Source: Ruegeria conchae (GTDB lineage: Bacteria > Pseudomonadota > Alphaproteobacteria > Rhodobacterales > Rhodobacteraceae). From it: a stretch of DNA of 64,000 nt. The notes under the pieces are model-generated. The model saw only the letters and a program-made list of their open reading frames with translations. It made no database searches and was not told where the DNA came from. Positions 34,971-44,792 of the stretch are shown here, one piece after another; position 1 is the stretch's first letter; every line of letters starts with the position of its first letter. The position numbers were made by a program, and so were the translations under genes. The stretch lies in NCBI RefSeq assembly GCF_000192475.1, contig NZ_AEYW01000013.1, forward strand, positions 62,001 to 126,000, in the 5' to 3' direction.

Positions 34971-35906
34971 CTAACTTATCACCTTCAGCTGCCCGTCCAG
35001 CCACGGCAACTGCGCCAAAGCAGGGTCAACGATCTGGCTCTGCATCAGTCGCTTAATCATATCCGCCACTTCCTGCGGTACCTGATCCGACCAGTCGGAG
35101 CGAGTAATCAGTGAGATTCTGCGCGCGAACTTGCCAAACGGGGCAGGTTGCGCTTCCAGCCCGTCATGAAACCGTGCGGCGCGCATATAGCCCAGCGGTG
35201 TGGTGATCGCCCAGCCCAAGCCTCGTGCCACCATCGCCATTAATGCCAGATGCGAACCGATTTCGAACCGTTCTTCGAACTCCATTTGCTGCCTGGCCAG
35301 ATGACCTTCGATCTGACGGCTGATCAACTGTTCACGGGCGTAGCGCAGGAAGGGCAGGTCTTGCATCGGCTGCTCGGCGCCCTTGGGAGCGACCAAAATG
35401 AACGGGTCTTGGACCAGAGGGTATTCGATGACACCTTCCAATACTTCACCAGAATGGGCCGAGACAGCCATGTGTAACCGCTGCGCCTCCAGTGCTTCGA
35501 ACAAATCGAGGCTCGACAGCGTGATCAGCTTGAATTTCGACCGGGTCAGACTGTCGGCTAGCAGAGTGGCCAACCTGGGCGTCAGATCATTGTCGAAATC
35601 GTCGATCAATCCGATGGACAGAGTGGTCAGATGCCCCAGATCCATGACCGCCAGCTCGCTCTGGGCCACTTGCAGCTCACCCAGCACCGCTTGAGTGCGC
35701 GCCAGAAAACTGCGCCCGGCCTGCGTCAGCCGCATCGGTCGCCGCCCGTGATCCACCAGATCAGTGCCTAAAGCCTTTTCCAGATTGCGCAATTGCTGAG
35801 ACACCGACGGCTGGCTGAGCCCCGTGATCTCGGCCGCCTGCGCCACCGATCCCGTCCGCGCCAGCGCCTCGAACACCTCAAGGCCCCGCAGGGTCAGCCC
35901 CTTCAT
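34971..35906 (-). CDS. LysR family transcriptional regulator
   Basis: A 311-residue LTTR with an N-terminal winged helix (LEVFEALARTGSVAQAAEIT, then SQPSVSQQLRNLEKALG) and an effector-binding domain (LSIGLIDDFDNDLTPRL). It converges on the dddQ arm with no spacer, so it belongs to the island by position, but the typical divergent LysR target is not present on its other side. A second ATG two codons in (35906) gives MKGLTLRGLEVF and is preferred. Confidence 0.92.
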   Translation of the reverse strand: MKGLTLRGLEVFEALARTGSVAQAAEITGLSQPSVSQQLRNLEKALGTDLVDHGRRPMRLTQAGRSFLARTQAVLGELQVAQSELAVMDLGHLTTLSIGLIDDFDNDLTPRLATLLADSLTRSKFKLITLSSLDLFEALEAQRLHMAVSAHSGEVLEGVIEYPLVQDPFILVAPKGAEQPMQDLPFLRYAREQLISRQIEGHLARQQMEFEERFEIGSHLALMAMVARGLGWAITTPLGYMRAARFHDGLEAQPAPFGKFARRISLITRSDWSDQVPQEVADMIKRLMQSQIVDPALAQLPWLDGQLKVIS

Positions 35907-35977
35907 CACCATCGCACATACCTTTCGCTGCGCCTTTCTGGGGCGCAGCGGGCATCAGGTCAAGGATTTGCCGTCGG

Positions 35978-36286
35978 TCAGCTGCAGATCGCCTGCGCCA
36001 TCAGGCCAAAGTTCTGATACCGATCCCACAGCGCATCATCGCGCGCGGTCTGCGACATCTTCAACTCCTGCGCCTGATGGGGGTCTTCGAACCACTTTGC
36101 CACGGTCTTCTGATCGCCCCGCGTCAACGCCTGATCCGCTACGCGCTGAATGCAAGTGCATCGCGCCCGCGTCGCCGCCTCGCGGTCCGACGCCAAACAC
36201 GCCCGTTTGATTTGCGCCGCGTCCACTGTGTGGGCCACCGCCGTCACCGATGCCGCACAAAATGCGATTAAGAGGAACTGTTTCAT
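35978..36286 (-). CDS. Small exported cysteine-containing protein, hypothetical
   Basis: A 102-residue protein with a signal peptide (MKQFLLIAFCAASVTAVAHT). The mature part has four Cys (RACLASD, RCTCIQRVAD, QAICS), enough for two disulfides, and the block WFEDPHQAQELKMS. In Rhodobacterales, relatives of this type are often labelled arginine transporter, which the sequence does not justify: it has no membrane domain beyond the signal. I chose the ATG at 36286, where the signal peptide begins. Function unknown. Confidence 0.8.
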   Translation of the reverse strand: MKQFLLIAFCAASVTAVAHTVDAAQIKRACLASDREAATRARCTCIQRVADQALTRGDQKTVAKWFEDPHQAQELKMSQTARDDALWDRYQNFGLMAQAICS

Positions 36287-36421
36287 ACTCGAGCCTCGTT
36301 TTTTGCCTGCCCGGACGGGTCTTATGCCCCTCTCGGTCTGCGGCGGAGTATGAATCAAAGTGGATTCGGGATCAATTGGGTGGCGCGAAAAAGTGATTGC
36401 ACGAGTCGGAAACACCCCACC

Positions 36422-36446
36422 CCGTAGGCCGGGCTTCAGCCCGGCA
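36422..36446. repeat. Dispersed palindrome (GCCGGGCTTCAGCCCGGC)
   Basis: An 18-base near-perfect palindrome preceded by GTAG, related to the copy at 40600. It lies at the 3' end of the minus-strand gene that follows and may act as its terminator-like stem. The type is common between roseobacter genes. Confidence 0.7.
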
Positions 36447-36450
36447 CCGG

Positions 36451-37602
36451 TCATGACAAAAACGGAAGCCACCGCTCCAAGGCTTCAATCAATGCTTCAA
36501 TCTTCTCTGGATGCTTGGCGATGTAAGCATCCACAACAACGGTCGAACCCTTGGTCGCGCCAACAACGATTGCGGTGCCAACAGCTAAATTAACCTTTCC
36601 AGCACACCACTTGAGGAGACTGGTTAGTCCTGCTTTGAACTTGGCTAAGATTGCCTCAATCCAATCGTGAGCGGGATTTTCCTGCTCTAACGCGGTTGAG
36701 AGTTCTTCTTCGGCTTCCCAAATCAATGTGGCTGCGCCGTACAAACGCTCGTCTTGAATGCTCTCAGGAGGGTTGTTACCTCCGATGCCGTGGCGTGCGG
36801 TGGTTCGGACACTCAGGCTATCGCTTAAGTCCGTTAGGGCTTTCTCGACCTCCCAGCGGGTACGAATTCGTTCGATTTCTTCGGCAATTTCTTCTGAACT
36901 TGATTTCCAGATGTCATCATCAATCAACGCAACTCTACGTTGGAGTTCCCAGTCGATAGGTTTGCCATCGAGAAAACCTTGATACCATTCTTGCCAAAAA
37001 CCAAACAAGTTGGACTTTCCATAGATGCTGGTTTGGATCGCATCCCAAAATTGAAGTAGGTTTTTGTTTTTTGAGTCAAGCAATGGAGTCGCGAAGCATT
37101 CCACCTTGCCCTTTGTCCTCATTGCCTCAATGTCTGCTACGGCAGAATTTATGGCCGCGTGGCAAATTGCTTCTGCAATCTTCGCTGCTTCAGACGCTCG
37201 AGATGCATTAGCGGCGTATTCTGCCGCATCCGATGCTGCGCGAGCGACTTCATCGGGTTGCTGCGTCCTGGCAGCCTGCGCAGCGGCTGCTGCCGACCTA
37301 GCTGCATACACCGGCGCTTGGTGCTTAAACTCCTCAACAACTTCGATTGTGCCACTTAACGATGCACGAATGAGATCGACCTGTACCTCAACGTCTGTGG
37401 CTTCTGATTGATCAAATAGTTTAACAACTTGAATTAGTACTTGCCGGAATTCGTGAGTTAAGTTCACTGCGGGATTTTGAGATAGCGTTCCAAAGGAAGT
37501 GTTAGGTAACAGTCTTAAGGCAATACGAGCTGCAATGATTGCCCTCTCTTGTTTAGTCATCTTTGCCCAGAGAGCTTTTTCTGCGTTTTGTAAATCGTTC
37601 AT
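36451..37602 (-). CDS. Hypothetical protein A with GIGGNNPP motif and helical C-terminus
   Basis: A 383-residue protein of no recognised family. Layout: mixed helical N-terminus, an Ala-rich probable coiled coil at about residues 100-165 (YAARSAAAAAQAARTQQP), a Trp-rich middle (FWQEWYQGFLDG), the motif RHGIGGNNPPES near 270-281, then an amphipathic helix and a hydrophobic stretch (VNLAVGTAIVVGATKGSTVV) near the end. Base composition is clearly lower in G+C than the neighbours, which suggests transfer. The motif GIGHN(N/S)PP occurs in many uncharacterised alphaproteobacterial proteins and also in the gene on the other side of lepA. I chose the ATG giving MNDLQNAEKALW. A GTG nine codons upstream is possible. 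Confidence 0.75.
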   Translation of the reverse strand: MNDLQNAEKALWAKMTKQERAIIAARIALRLLPNTSFGTLSQNPAVNLTHEFRQVLIQVVKLFDQSEATDVEVQVDLIRASLSGTIEVVEEFKHQAPVYAARSAAAAAQAARTQQPDEVARAASDAAEYAANASRASEAAKIAEAICHAAINSAVADIEAMRTKGKVECFATPLLDSKNKNLLQFWDAIQTSIYGKSNLFGFWQEWYQGFLDGKPIDWELQRRVALIDDDIWKSSSEEIAEEIERIRTRWEVEKALTDLSDSLSVRTTARHGIGGNNPPESIQDERLYGAATLIWEAEEELSTALEQENPAHDWIEAILAKFKAGLTSLLKWCAGKVNLAVGTAIVVGATKGSTVVVDAYIAKHPEKIEALIEALERWLPFLS

Positions 37603-37692
37603 TTGAAAGACTCGATTGCAAGTATTCACTGTTTTAGTTCATCGATTGATGCACCTTGACCAACCCACGATTCCTCTACATATCCCCAACCC

Positions 37693-39480
<1,788 letters not shown>

Positions 39481-39492
<12 letters not shown>

Positions 39493-39507
39493 GGCTGTCC
39501 ATTTTTT
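39481..39507 (+). terminator. lepA terminator overlapping the stop codon
   Basis: ATGGACAGC and GCTGTCCAT form a perfect 9-base stem around TAAG, followed by T6. The left arm consists of the last three sense codons (Met-Asp-Ser) and the loop contains the TAA stop. Confidence 0.85.
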
Positions 39508-39671
39508 GGCGTTGAGTGAAAGTGGATTATGCAGCTAATGCATTTCCAAGCGCAAAACTCACCGTAGAAGTAGGGCAGACACCGTTTTTGCAAGCGGCGT
39601 CAGCTAAATTTATCTTTGACAACTTATAGATAGATGCTCACCTTCGATTTGCATTGTGTCGGAGGTTTTGG

Positions 39672-40448
39672 TTGTCGGATTTACCCAAAGGTGAACTTCA
39701 AGTTTCCTCGGAGACTACCGTTCCCGCTTTTGTCGACAATTGGTCGCCTGAGCGGAAAGTCAGAGAATTTCGAAAGTGGGTCGAGGAGAACTTCGTTCCC
39801 GAGGAAGAAGCCCAATACGATTTTAGTGATTGGGAAAATGAAGATGAACTTGCCGATGAATGGGAACTGCGATCAATCCCCACGAAAGAGCTACTTCATC
39901 AGGCATGGGCGCAACACATCACGGTTTCCGAGTTTGAAAATATTCTGGAAAAACTGGATGATAGCTTTCCAGATTATTGGGTGCCGCACGAGGATCGTAT
40001 TGAAGTTGATGAAGTTGAAGAAGACGAGGACGAAGATGATGAGTTCACTTTCAACGATTTGAAAGACAGTGTGCCTCGGATTCGTTCTTATCTAAATTTG
40101 TTCGAGGAAGTTATACCTGCCGGAATTGGGCACAATAGCCCACCAAGCGACGGCGCTCTTAATGCAGAGGAACTCAGCGAACTTAGAAAGCTGCTTGAGT
40201 TCGTTGAAGAGGCCGAAATTGAAGAACTAGAAGCTTCCGAAGCTAAACTGAGTCGGCTGTCTGAGCTCTCAATTGCGTTGTCCAAAAAGGTCTTTGCTTA
40301 CATCGGTGATGTCGGGGATGTATTTGTCAAAGAATTCGCAAAGGTTGCAGGCGAGCAAACTGCGAAATGGACGGCGAGGGGCTTATCAGTTTGGCTTGCT
40401 GCGCAAGGATTGAAATCCTTTGGTGAGTCAATCGCATCGCTGTTTTAG
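39672..40448 (+). CDS. Hypothetical protein B with GIGHNSPP motif, very acidic
   Basis: A 258-residue protein of no recognised family. It is strongly acidic, with a run of Glu and Asp near residues 110-125 (VDEVEEDEDEDDEF), then the motif PAGIGHNSPPSDG near 150-161. A long acidic helix follows (LRKLLEFVEEAEIEELEASE), and a hydrophobic, amphipathic C-terminus (WLAAQGLKSFGESIASLF). The start is a TTG at 39672, set by GGAGG six bases before it. No ATG fits. Low G+C and unusual codon use suggest transfer. The order motif, helix, hydrophobic tail is the same as in protein A beyond lepA, though the N-terminal parts are not alike. Confidence 0.72.
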   Translation: MSDLPKGELQVSSETTVPAFVDNWSPERKVREFRKWVEENFVPEEEAQYDFSDWENEDELADEWELRSIPTKELLHQAWAQHITVSEFENILEKLDDSFPDYWVPHEDRIEVDEVEEDEDEDDEFTFNDLKDSVPRIRSYLNLFEEVIPAGIGHNSPPSDGALNAEELSELRKLLEFVEEAEIEELEASEAKLSRLSELSIALSKKVFAYIGDVGDVFVKEFAKVAGEQTAKWTARGLSVWLAAQGLKSFGESIASLF

Positions 40449-40500
40449 TCGTCATCCGATATATGGTTAAAGTCTAGCTGAACATTACATCAACCCACCC

Positions 40501-40682
40501 GCCCGGCGGCACCGCCGGGCCGCGCCGACCCGCCCCCATGGGGCGGCGCGATTGCGCCTCCCCTCGGGCCGGCGCTGCCCTCAGTTCTGATGATCGGTCG
40601 TAGGGCGGGCTGAAGCCCGCCCTACGGGGATGGAATGGTGGGTTGGAAACCCACCCTACGTAGGATGGGTTTTCAACCCATC
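40501..40682. repeat. Cluster of GC-rich and REP-like palindromes
   Basis: Five inverted repeats in about 180 bases: GCCCGGCGG/CCGCCGGGC (40501-40520), a second GC-rich stem at about 40523-40550, GTAGGGCGGGC-type at 40600-40625, GGTGGGTT/AACCCACC at 40637-40655 and GATGGGTT/AACCCATC at 40664-40682. The last three are variants of one design with TGAA, GGA or TTC centres. No gene lies in the 315-base gap they occupy. Confidence 0.8.
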
Positions 40683-40763
40683 ATCCACTGTGACCCACCT
40701 CACAGCCCCCACCGTACCCTCCTGCTACACTTGACCCAACGGAACCCTCGGCAGGAGGCGCAG

Positions 40764-41084
40764 ATGTCCACATCCATGATCCCCATTATCGCCCTCGGGT
40801 CGGCGGGTCTCTATTCCGTGGCCATGATCGCGATGAAGTTCTGGTGGAAACTCCCCGGCGTTGGCCTCGGCCTGTTGATCGTCGCCACCCTGCTGGCCGG
40901 GGCGACGCTGGAGCTTGCCGCGCTGCGCGAGGAACGACTGGGCATCATCTATACCGGCATTCTGGGGGCCGAGGTTGTTCTGATCGCCATCGCCTCATTC
41001 TTCCTGTTTGGCGAGAACTTCTCGTATCGTGAGGCGTTCGGTATCGGTCTGGTCATCCTCGGCACCGCGCTGGCCTGGGCCTGA
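40764..41084 (+). CDS. Small multidrug resistance-like four-helix membrane protein
   Basis: A 106-residue protein with four membrane helices: MIPIIALGSAGLYSVAMIAM, the helix ending LLAGATLELAALREE, IIYTGILGAEVVLIAIAS and FGIGLVILGTALAW. The FGENFSYREAFGIGLVILG end resembles the last helix of SMR/EamA proteins. Some relatives are mislabelled as 5-aminolevulinate synthase, which this is not. The start follows AGGAGG closely. The transported compound is unknown. Confidence 0.78.
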   Translation: MSTSMIPIIALGSAGLYSVAMIAMKFWWKLPGVGLGLLIVATLLAGATLELAALREERLGIIYTGILGAEVVLIAIASFFLFGENFSYREAFGIGLVILGTALAWA

Positions 41085-41212
41085 CGCAAACATTACCGGT
41101 TTATGAAGTTTCCCTTAGGTAAGTTGTAACCGGCGCACCTCCGCCCAATCTGTATCCCACAGCAACGATGTTCGTTTTTGAACTCTAAAGGGTCGCATTC
41201 AGGAGGAAAGCC

Positions 41213-41662
41213 ATGACCAGATACATGACTGCCGGAGCAGCCGCTCTGGCCACCAGCCTCGCCCTCGGAACCGCTGCACTGGCCGACACCACGCCGGACC
41301 TGCGCGGCACGTGGTTGGGGTCTTATACGACCGTGCAGCCCAGCCATTATTACAAGGGCGATCAGCCCCGCTTTAATCAGGCCGAATGGATGCTCGACGT
41401 CCAGATGCAGGAAGACAATGTCTTCTGGGGGCCCAGCAAGTGGCGCCGGGATGGCGATACCGAGTGGAATGAATATGAGGCTACCGGAACCATCAGCCTC
41501 GATGGGTCTGGCTCGATCGGCATTGTTGAAACTTCCCCGCTGGTGATTGGCGCAAATGCGTTGATCGATGCGCAGTACGAGGACGGCAAGATCTTTGCCG
41601 ATTTCCGTAGCCTGCGGAACGGAACGACCTACAGCACCGTTCTGGAACGTCAGGTGAACTGA
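41213..41662 (+). CDS. Secreted hypothetical protein
   Basis: A 149-residue protein with a clear signal peptide (AAALATSLALGTAALADTT, cleavage after ALA). The mature part is Trp-rich and predicted to be mostly beta (LRGTWLGSYTTVQPSHYYKG, FWGPSKWRRDGDTEW, GTISLDGSGSIGIVETS), which suggests a lipocalin- or streptavidin-like barrel. That fold is only a guess from pattern. AGGAGGAAAG precedes the ATG. No functional context. Confidence 0.75.
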   Translation: MTRYMTAGAAALATSLALGTAALADTTPDLRGTWLGSYTTVQPSHYYKGDQPRFNQAEWMLDVQMQEDNVFWGPSKWRRDGDTEWNEYEATGTISLDGSGSIGIVETSPLVIGANALIDAQYEDGKIFADFRSLRNGTTYSTVLERQVN

Positions 41663-41745
41663 AGCGTTTCCGGCCCGATCGGATGTTAAAGGGGGTTAAT
41701 GCCGCTGAGATTTGTGACTGCGGCATGGAGTAATAGGTTTCCCGT

Positions 41746-42027
41746 TCAGGTCGGAGCGCTTCTCATCAACAATCGTCTCCACAGGGAGGAGACGGGCCGG
41801 GCGGCAATCTCGCCGCCCGCGACAGGATCCAGACCCCCGCGTTCGAGAATGCGGCGTTCCTCGGCACGGGTCATTTGGATCTCGCGGACCTTCAGCGCGG
41901 CGTCGCGCGCGGTGAGATAACTGCCGTCCGGCCTTGAGAGTACCGCTTGATAGGAAGTGAAACTATCCACTGCAGGGTTTTGGGTAGCTTTCCAACTCCT
42001 CTGGATCGCATTGTGGACGGGGCCCAT
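41746..42027 (-). CDS. Uncertain 93-residue frame, possibly a gene fragment
   Basis: The frame has normal host-like codon use in its C-terminal two thirds (LTARDAALKVREIQMTRAEE and GGLDPVAGGEIAARPVSSLW). I recognise no family. It directly follows the decayed sulfatase, so it may be the 3' end of another broken gene rather than an intact protein. No ribosome binding site. Confidence 0.3.
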   Translation of the reverse strand: MGPVHNAIQRSWKATQNPAVDSFTSYQAVLSRPDGSYLTARDAALKVREIQMTRAEERRILERGGLDPVAGGEIAARPVSSLWRRLLMRSAPT

Positions 42028-42059
42028 TGCCAGCCCGTCGGATTCTCAAGGCTGTTACC

Positions 42060-42700
42060 ATGTACGGGTTGGTTGAGTTCTGATCCCGCAACATATGGAT
42101 TGCCTAATCGCCAGATCTTAGGACGGGCGATAGCCATCATTGGGACCGTAGGGCTGTTCGATGAAGTGGTTGTCTTCAACAAGGTCCGGATACCATTGGT
42201 TGGTTTTACCTCCGAGGAAGCCGCAGAAACGGTCAAATCTCAGGTTCAGAGGCCGTTCCGTGTGGCTGGCGCCTGAGGCCACATCCTGTTTGGGTGCATT
42301 ATGGATCTTGCCAATCCAGAATGTGCTGTAGCCATTGGCCCGCAACACTTCGGCAATAGTTGTCACTTTGGGCGGGAAACGCCCGCTGGCACCTGGAAAT
42401 CTATCTGCAGTGTCGGTGATGGCCGCCATGCCATTCAGGTAATGGTTTCGTCCGGTTAGAAGGCTGGATCGTGTGGGAGAATACAGCGCGATTGCGCGCC
42501 TCTTCGTATAGGTCAGCCCTTGTTCCGCAAGCTCATCCACCGTGGGCAATTTGATCTTGCTGCCAAAAGGGGACTAGTCACCCAGACTGGTATCATCGAG
42601 TAGCACAAGGAGGACATTCGAGGCACTTTCTGCGGCAGCTGTTGCGCGAACGGAGCCCAGTCAGATTCAGAATCTCTGACATCCAGTTCGATCTTGCCAT
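42060..42700 (-). pseudogene. Arylsulfatase pseudogene
   Basis: Fragments of a type I sulfatase read across several frames on the minus strand: GKIELDVRDSESDWAPF, then after a frameshift SNVLLVLLDDTSLGD, then a TAG at 42574-42576 where SPFGSKIKLPT would follow a Trp in relatives (TGG to TAG). An open stretch of 143 codons (42549-42118) follows with GLTYTKRRAIALYSPTRSS, SLLTGRNHYLNGMAAI and QWYPDLVEDNHFIEQPYGP. The formylglycine position (C/S-x-P-x-R) is Tyr (codon 42481-42483), one base from Cys, so activity is lost even there. After 42118 homology continues only briefly (AIHMLRDQNSTNP). About 350 C-terminal residues are gone. Confidence 0.85.
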
Positions 42701-43156
42701 TGAATCAGGGTAATCCAAGGGCCTCTTCATTTCTGGCACGCCCTGCGCAAAATGCGTGCTTTTGTCAAAGGAATGTTTCAGTAACACCTGTCGCGCTTGC
42801 ATTTCGAAATCAGGTCTCGTCCATACTACTTCTACGCACCATGGGCGATTTCACAGCAATCACAACTCATTGATGGTGCTTTCGTAGAGGTCTTAAGACC
42901 GGATACCCTTGTCAAATGATTCAGCGTGCCCATCGGGAATTTCAATCACAAGATCGGCCGACTGCGGGATCGAGTTAACTGATACTTGCAGGGCTGCATT
43001 CATGTAGCCTGGTGGTGAAAAGGGTTAAGTCTCAAATTGACTTTGTTCTTTGGCAACAATTTTGTGAATGCTGCATTTCAGTCTCTTTTCCGCCCATTTT
43101 TTCACTGATACATATGCAACATAAAAAGTTGGGCGAGTAAATGTACGGGCGGGTAT
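42701..43156. other. Intergenic region, no supported gene
   Basis: About 450 bases of lower G+C between the sulfatase remnant and the next open gene. The first part may hold the extreme 5' end of the dead sulfatase. Beyond that I see nothing clear. Confidence 0.5.
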
Positions 43157-43663
43157 ATGGGAACCGGGTTTAACGGTCAGGTAGCGATATCTTGGTCGCA
43201 GACAGAGATTGACGGGCTTGAGGCGGCGCCTCTTGCCCATATGGTTGTCGGTGCAGCTTGGTCTTGGCGGGGCCGCAAGATCGAATTGTCGGCAGATGCT
43301 GATGTTTATGTTCAGAACGATGCATACTCAAATGTTGTATCAGCGCTGGCGGCACGAGCGGATGTTGCTTTTGACCCGCTTGCTGTAGCTCAGGGCTCGC
43401 TCGTCGAGCTGACAAATGGAGCGCAGAAATTCACTGCCGAGCTTGTGCAAATTGTCGGTGGTTCTTCTCTGATGTTGATTTTCAAGGACGGATGCCCCGA
43501 AGCGGATCAAGAGTTTTGGGTCAGTGAGGCGGCTGAGAATGTGGAGCCCGCCGATATTGGATTTATCGATGACAGTAAGGTGATTGCCTTCCCCGGTTCT
43601 GCGGCTGGGGTGATCGCAATTCCCGCAGATATGCCAAAAATCGTGGGTGTTGCCGCTGAATAG
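43157..43663 (+). CDS. Hypothetical protein resembling the N-terminal domain of roseobacter Hint proteins
   Basis: A 168-residue protein opening with GFNGQVAISWSQTEIDGLEA and HMVVGAAWSWRGRKIELS. From memory, this opening (ISWSQTExDGL, then a WxWRG block) is shared by certain Rhodobacteraceae Hint-domain proteins, but no Hint domain follows here: the rest (ELVQIVGGSSLMLIFKDGCP, IAFPGSAAGVIAIPADMP) ends at a stop. It may be a free-standing copy of that domain or a truncated gene. Lower G+C than the neighbours. No strong ribosome binding site before the ATG. Confidence 0.6.
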   Translation: MGTGFNGQVAISWSQTEIDGLEAAPLAHMVVGAAWSWRGRKIELSADADVYVQNDAYSNVVSALAARADVAFDPLAVAQGSLVELTNGAQKFTAELVQIVGGSSLMLIFKDGCPEADQEFWVSEAAENVEPADIGFIDDSKVIAFPGSAAGVIAIPADMPKIVGVAAE

Positions 43664-43875
43664 CAGGCCGCACCGCTGAAAATTGTATGAATAATACGGA
43701 AAACGGCCCGACTGTTCGGTTCGGCATGTTGACTCTGGTAAAACTGCAGATATAAGCGCGGCTTCATTGGTGTTGGTGGCCCCCGCAAGGGGATGCCTGT
43801 CATGGGGGAAACCTCAAGAGGACAACGCCCTTCATAGTGGCCAATGTGGCCTCGACCAAACGAAGGAGATCAGCC

Positions 43876-44496
43876 GTGACCAAACGCACGTCTGCCAAGT
43901 ACAAAATCGACCGCCGGATGGGCGAAAACATCTGGGGTCGTCCGAAATCCCCGGTCAACCGTCGTGAATACGGCCCCGGCCAGCACGGTCAGCGCCGCAA
44001 GGGCAAACTGTCGGACTTCGGTCTGCAGCTGCGTGCCAAGCAGAAGCTGAAAGGCTATTATGGCGACCTGACCGAGAAGCAGTTCCGCCGCATCTACGCC
44101 GAAGCTGTTCGTGTAAACGGTGACACCGGTGAAAACCTGATCGGTCTGCTGGAACGTCGTCTGGACGCTGTTGTCTACCGTGCCAAGTTTGTTGCAACCG
44201 TGTTTGCCGCGCGTCAATTCGTGAACCACGGCCACGTCAAAGTGAACGGCAAGCGGGTCAACATCCCCAGCTACCGTGTCAAGGAAGGTGACGTGATCGA
44301 AGTGCGCGACAAGTCCAAGCAATTGGCCGTTGTTCTGGAAGCGGCTGCTCTGGCAGAGCGTGATGTCCCAGACTACATCGATGCGGATCACTCGAAAATG
44401 ACTGCAACGTTTGTGCGCGCACCTGGCCTGAGCGATGTGCCTTACCCGGTTATGATGGAACCGAACCTGGTCGTCGAATTCTACGCGAAGAACTAA
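43876..44496 (+). CDS. rpsD: 30S ribosomal protein S4
   Basis: Primary 16S rRNA-binding protein, 206 residues. Diagnostic blocks: [38 protein letters not shown] and the S4 RNA-binding domain ([20 protein letters not shown], then [20 protein letters not shown]). The start is a GTG at 43876, set by AAGGAG eight bases before it. The ATG upstream would add 13 residues not found in the family. Confidence 0.98.
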   Translation: MTKRTSAKYKIDRRMGENIWGRPKSPVNRREYGPGQHGQRRKGKLSDFGLQLRAKQKLKGYYGDLTEKQFRRIYAEAVRVNGDTGENLIGLLERRLDAVVYRAKFVATVFAARQFVNHGHVKVNGKRVNIPSYRVKEGDVIEVRDKSKQLAVVLEAAALAERDVPDYIDADHSKMTATFVRAPGLSDVPYPVMMEPNLVVEFYAKN

Positions 44497-44523
44497 TCTT
44501 CGCCGATCTGCTGAGTTTAAGGG

Positions 44524-44548
44524 CCGCGCTTTAAGCGCGGTCTTTTTT
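44524..44548 (+). terminator. rpsD terminator
   Basis: CCGCGC and GCGCGG arms with a TTTAA-like loop, followed by TCTTTTTT, 27 bases after the rpsD stop codon. Confidence 0.9.
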
Positions 44549-44554
44549 GATTTT

Positions 44555-44611
44555 GGGGGCTCTGCCCCCGTCGCTTTGCGACTCCCCCGAGATATTTTGA
44601 GCCAGATGAAG
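44555..44611. repeat. Rhodobacteraceae dispersed intergenic repeat
   Basis: GGGGGCTCTGCCCCC (perfect 6-base arms) followed by CTCCCCCGAGATATTTTGAG and CCAGATGAAG. This composite is, from memory, a very frequent intergenic element in Rhodobacteraceae genomes. It probably forms a stem downstream of genes. Confidence 0.7.
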
Positions 44612-44792
44612 AGGCGGATCCGAGGAGGCACCCATCGGTGAGCGTTGCGATAGCGCAAGGGCTGAGCCGAGGATATCCGGGCATTTCATTCTGCTGAACC
44701 GGCGATGACCTGCTTCGAGGCGGTCTGAAGGAATTGCCGCTTTTCTCAATGCGATGAGAAGGGTAAGAGGGGCCACGTTATTGGAGCCCCTC

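Noticed and set aside
35978-36286. Arginine transporter (label used for relatives)
   Set aside because: The protein is a 102-residue exported Cys-containing protein with no membrane domain or known binding fold.
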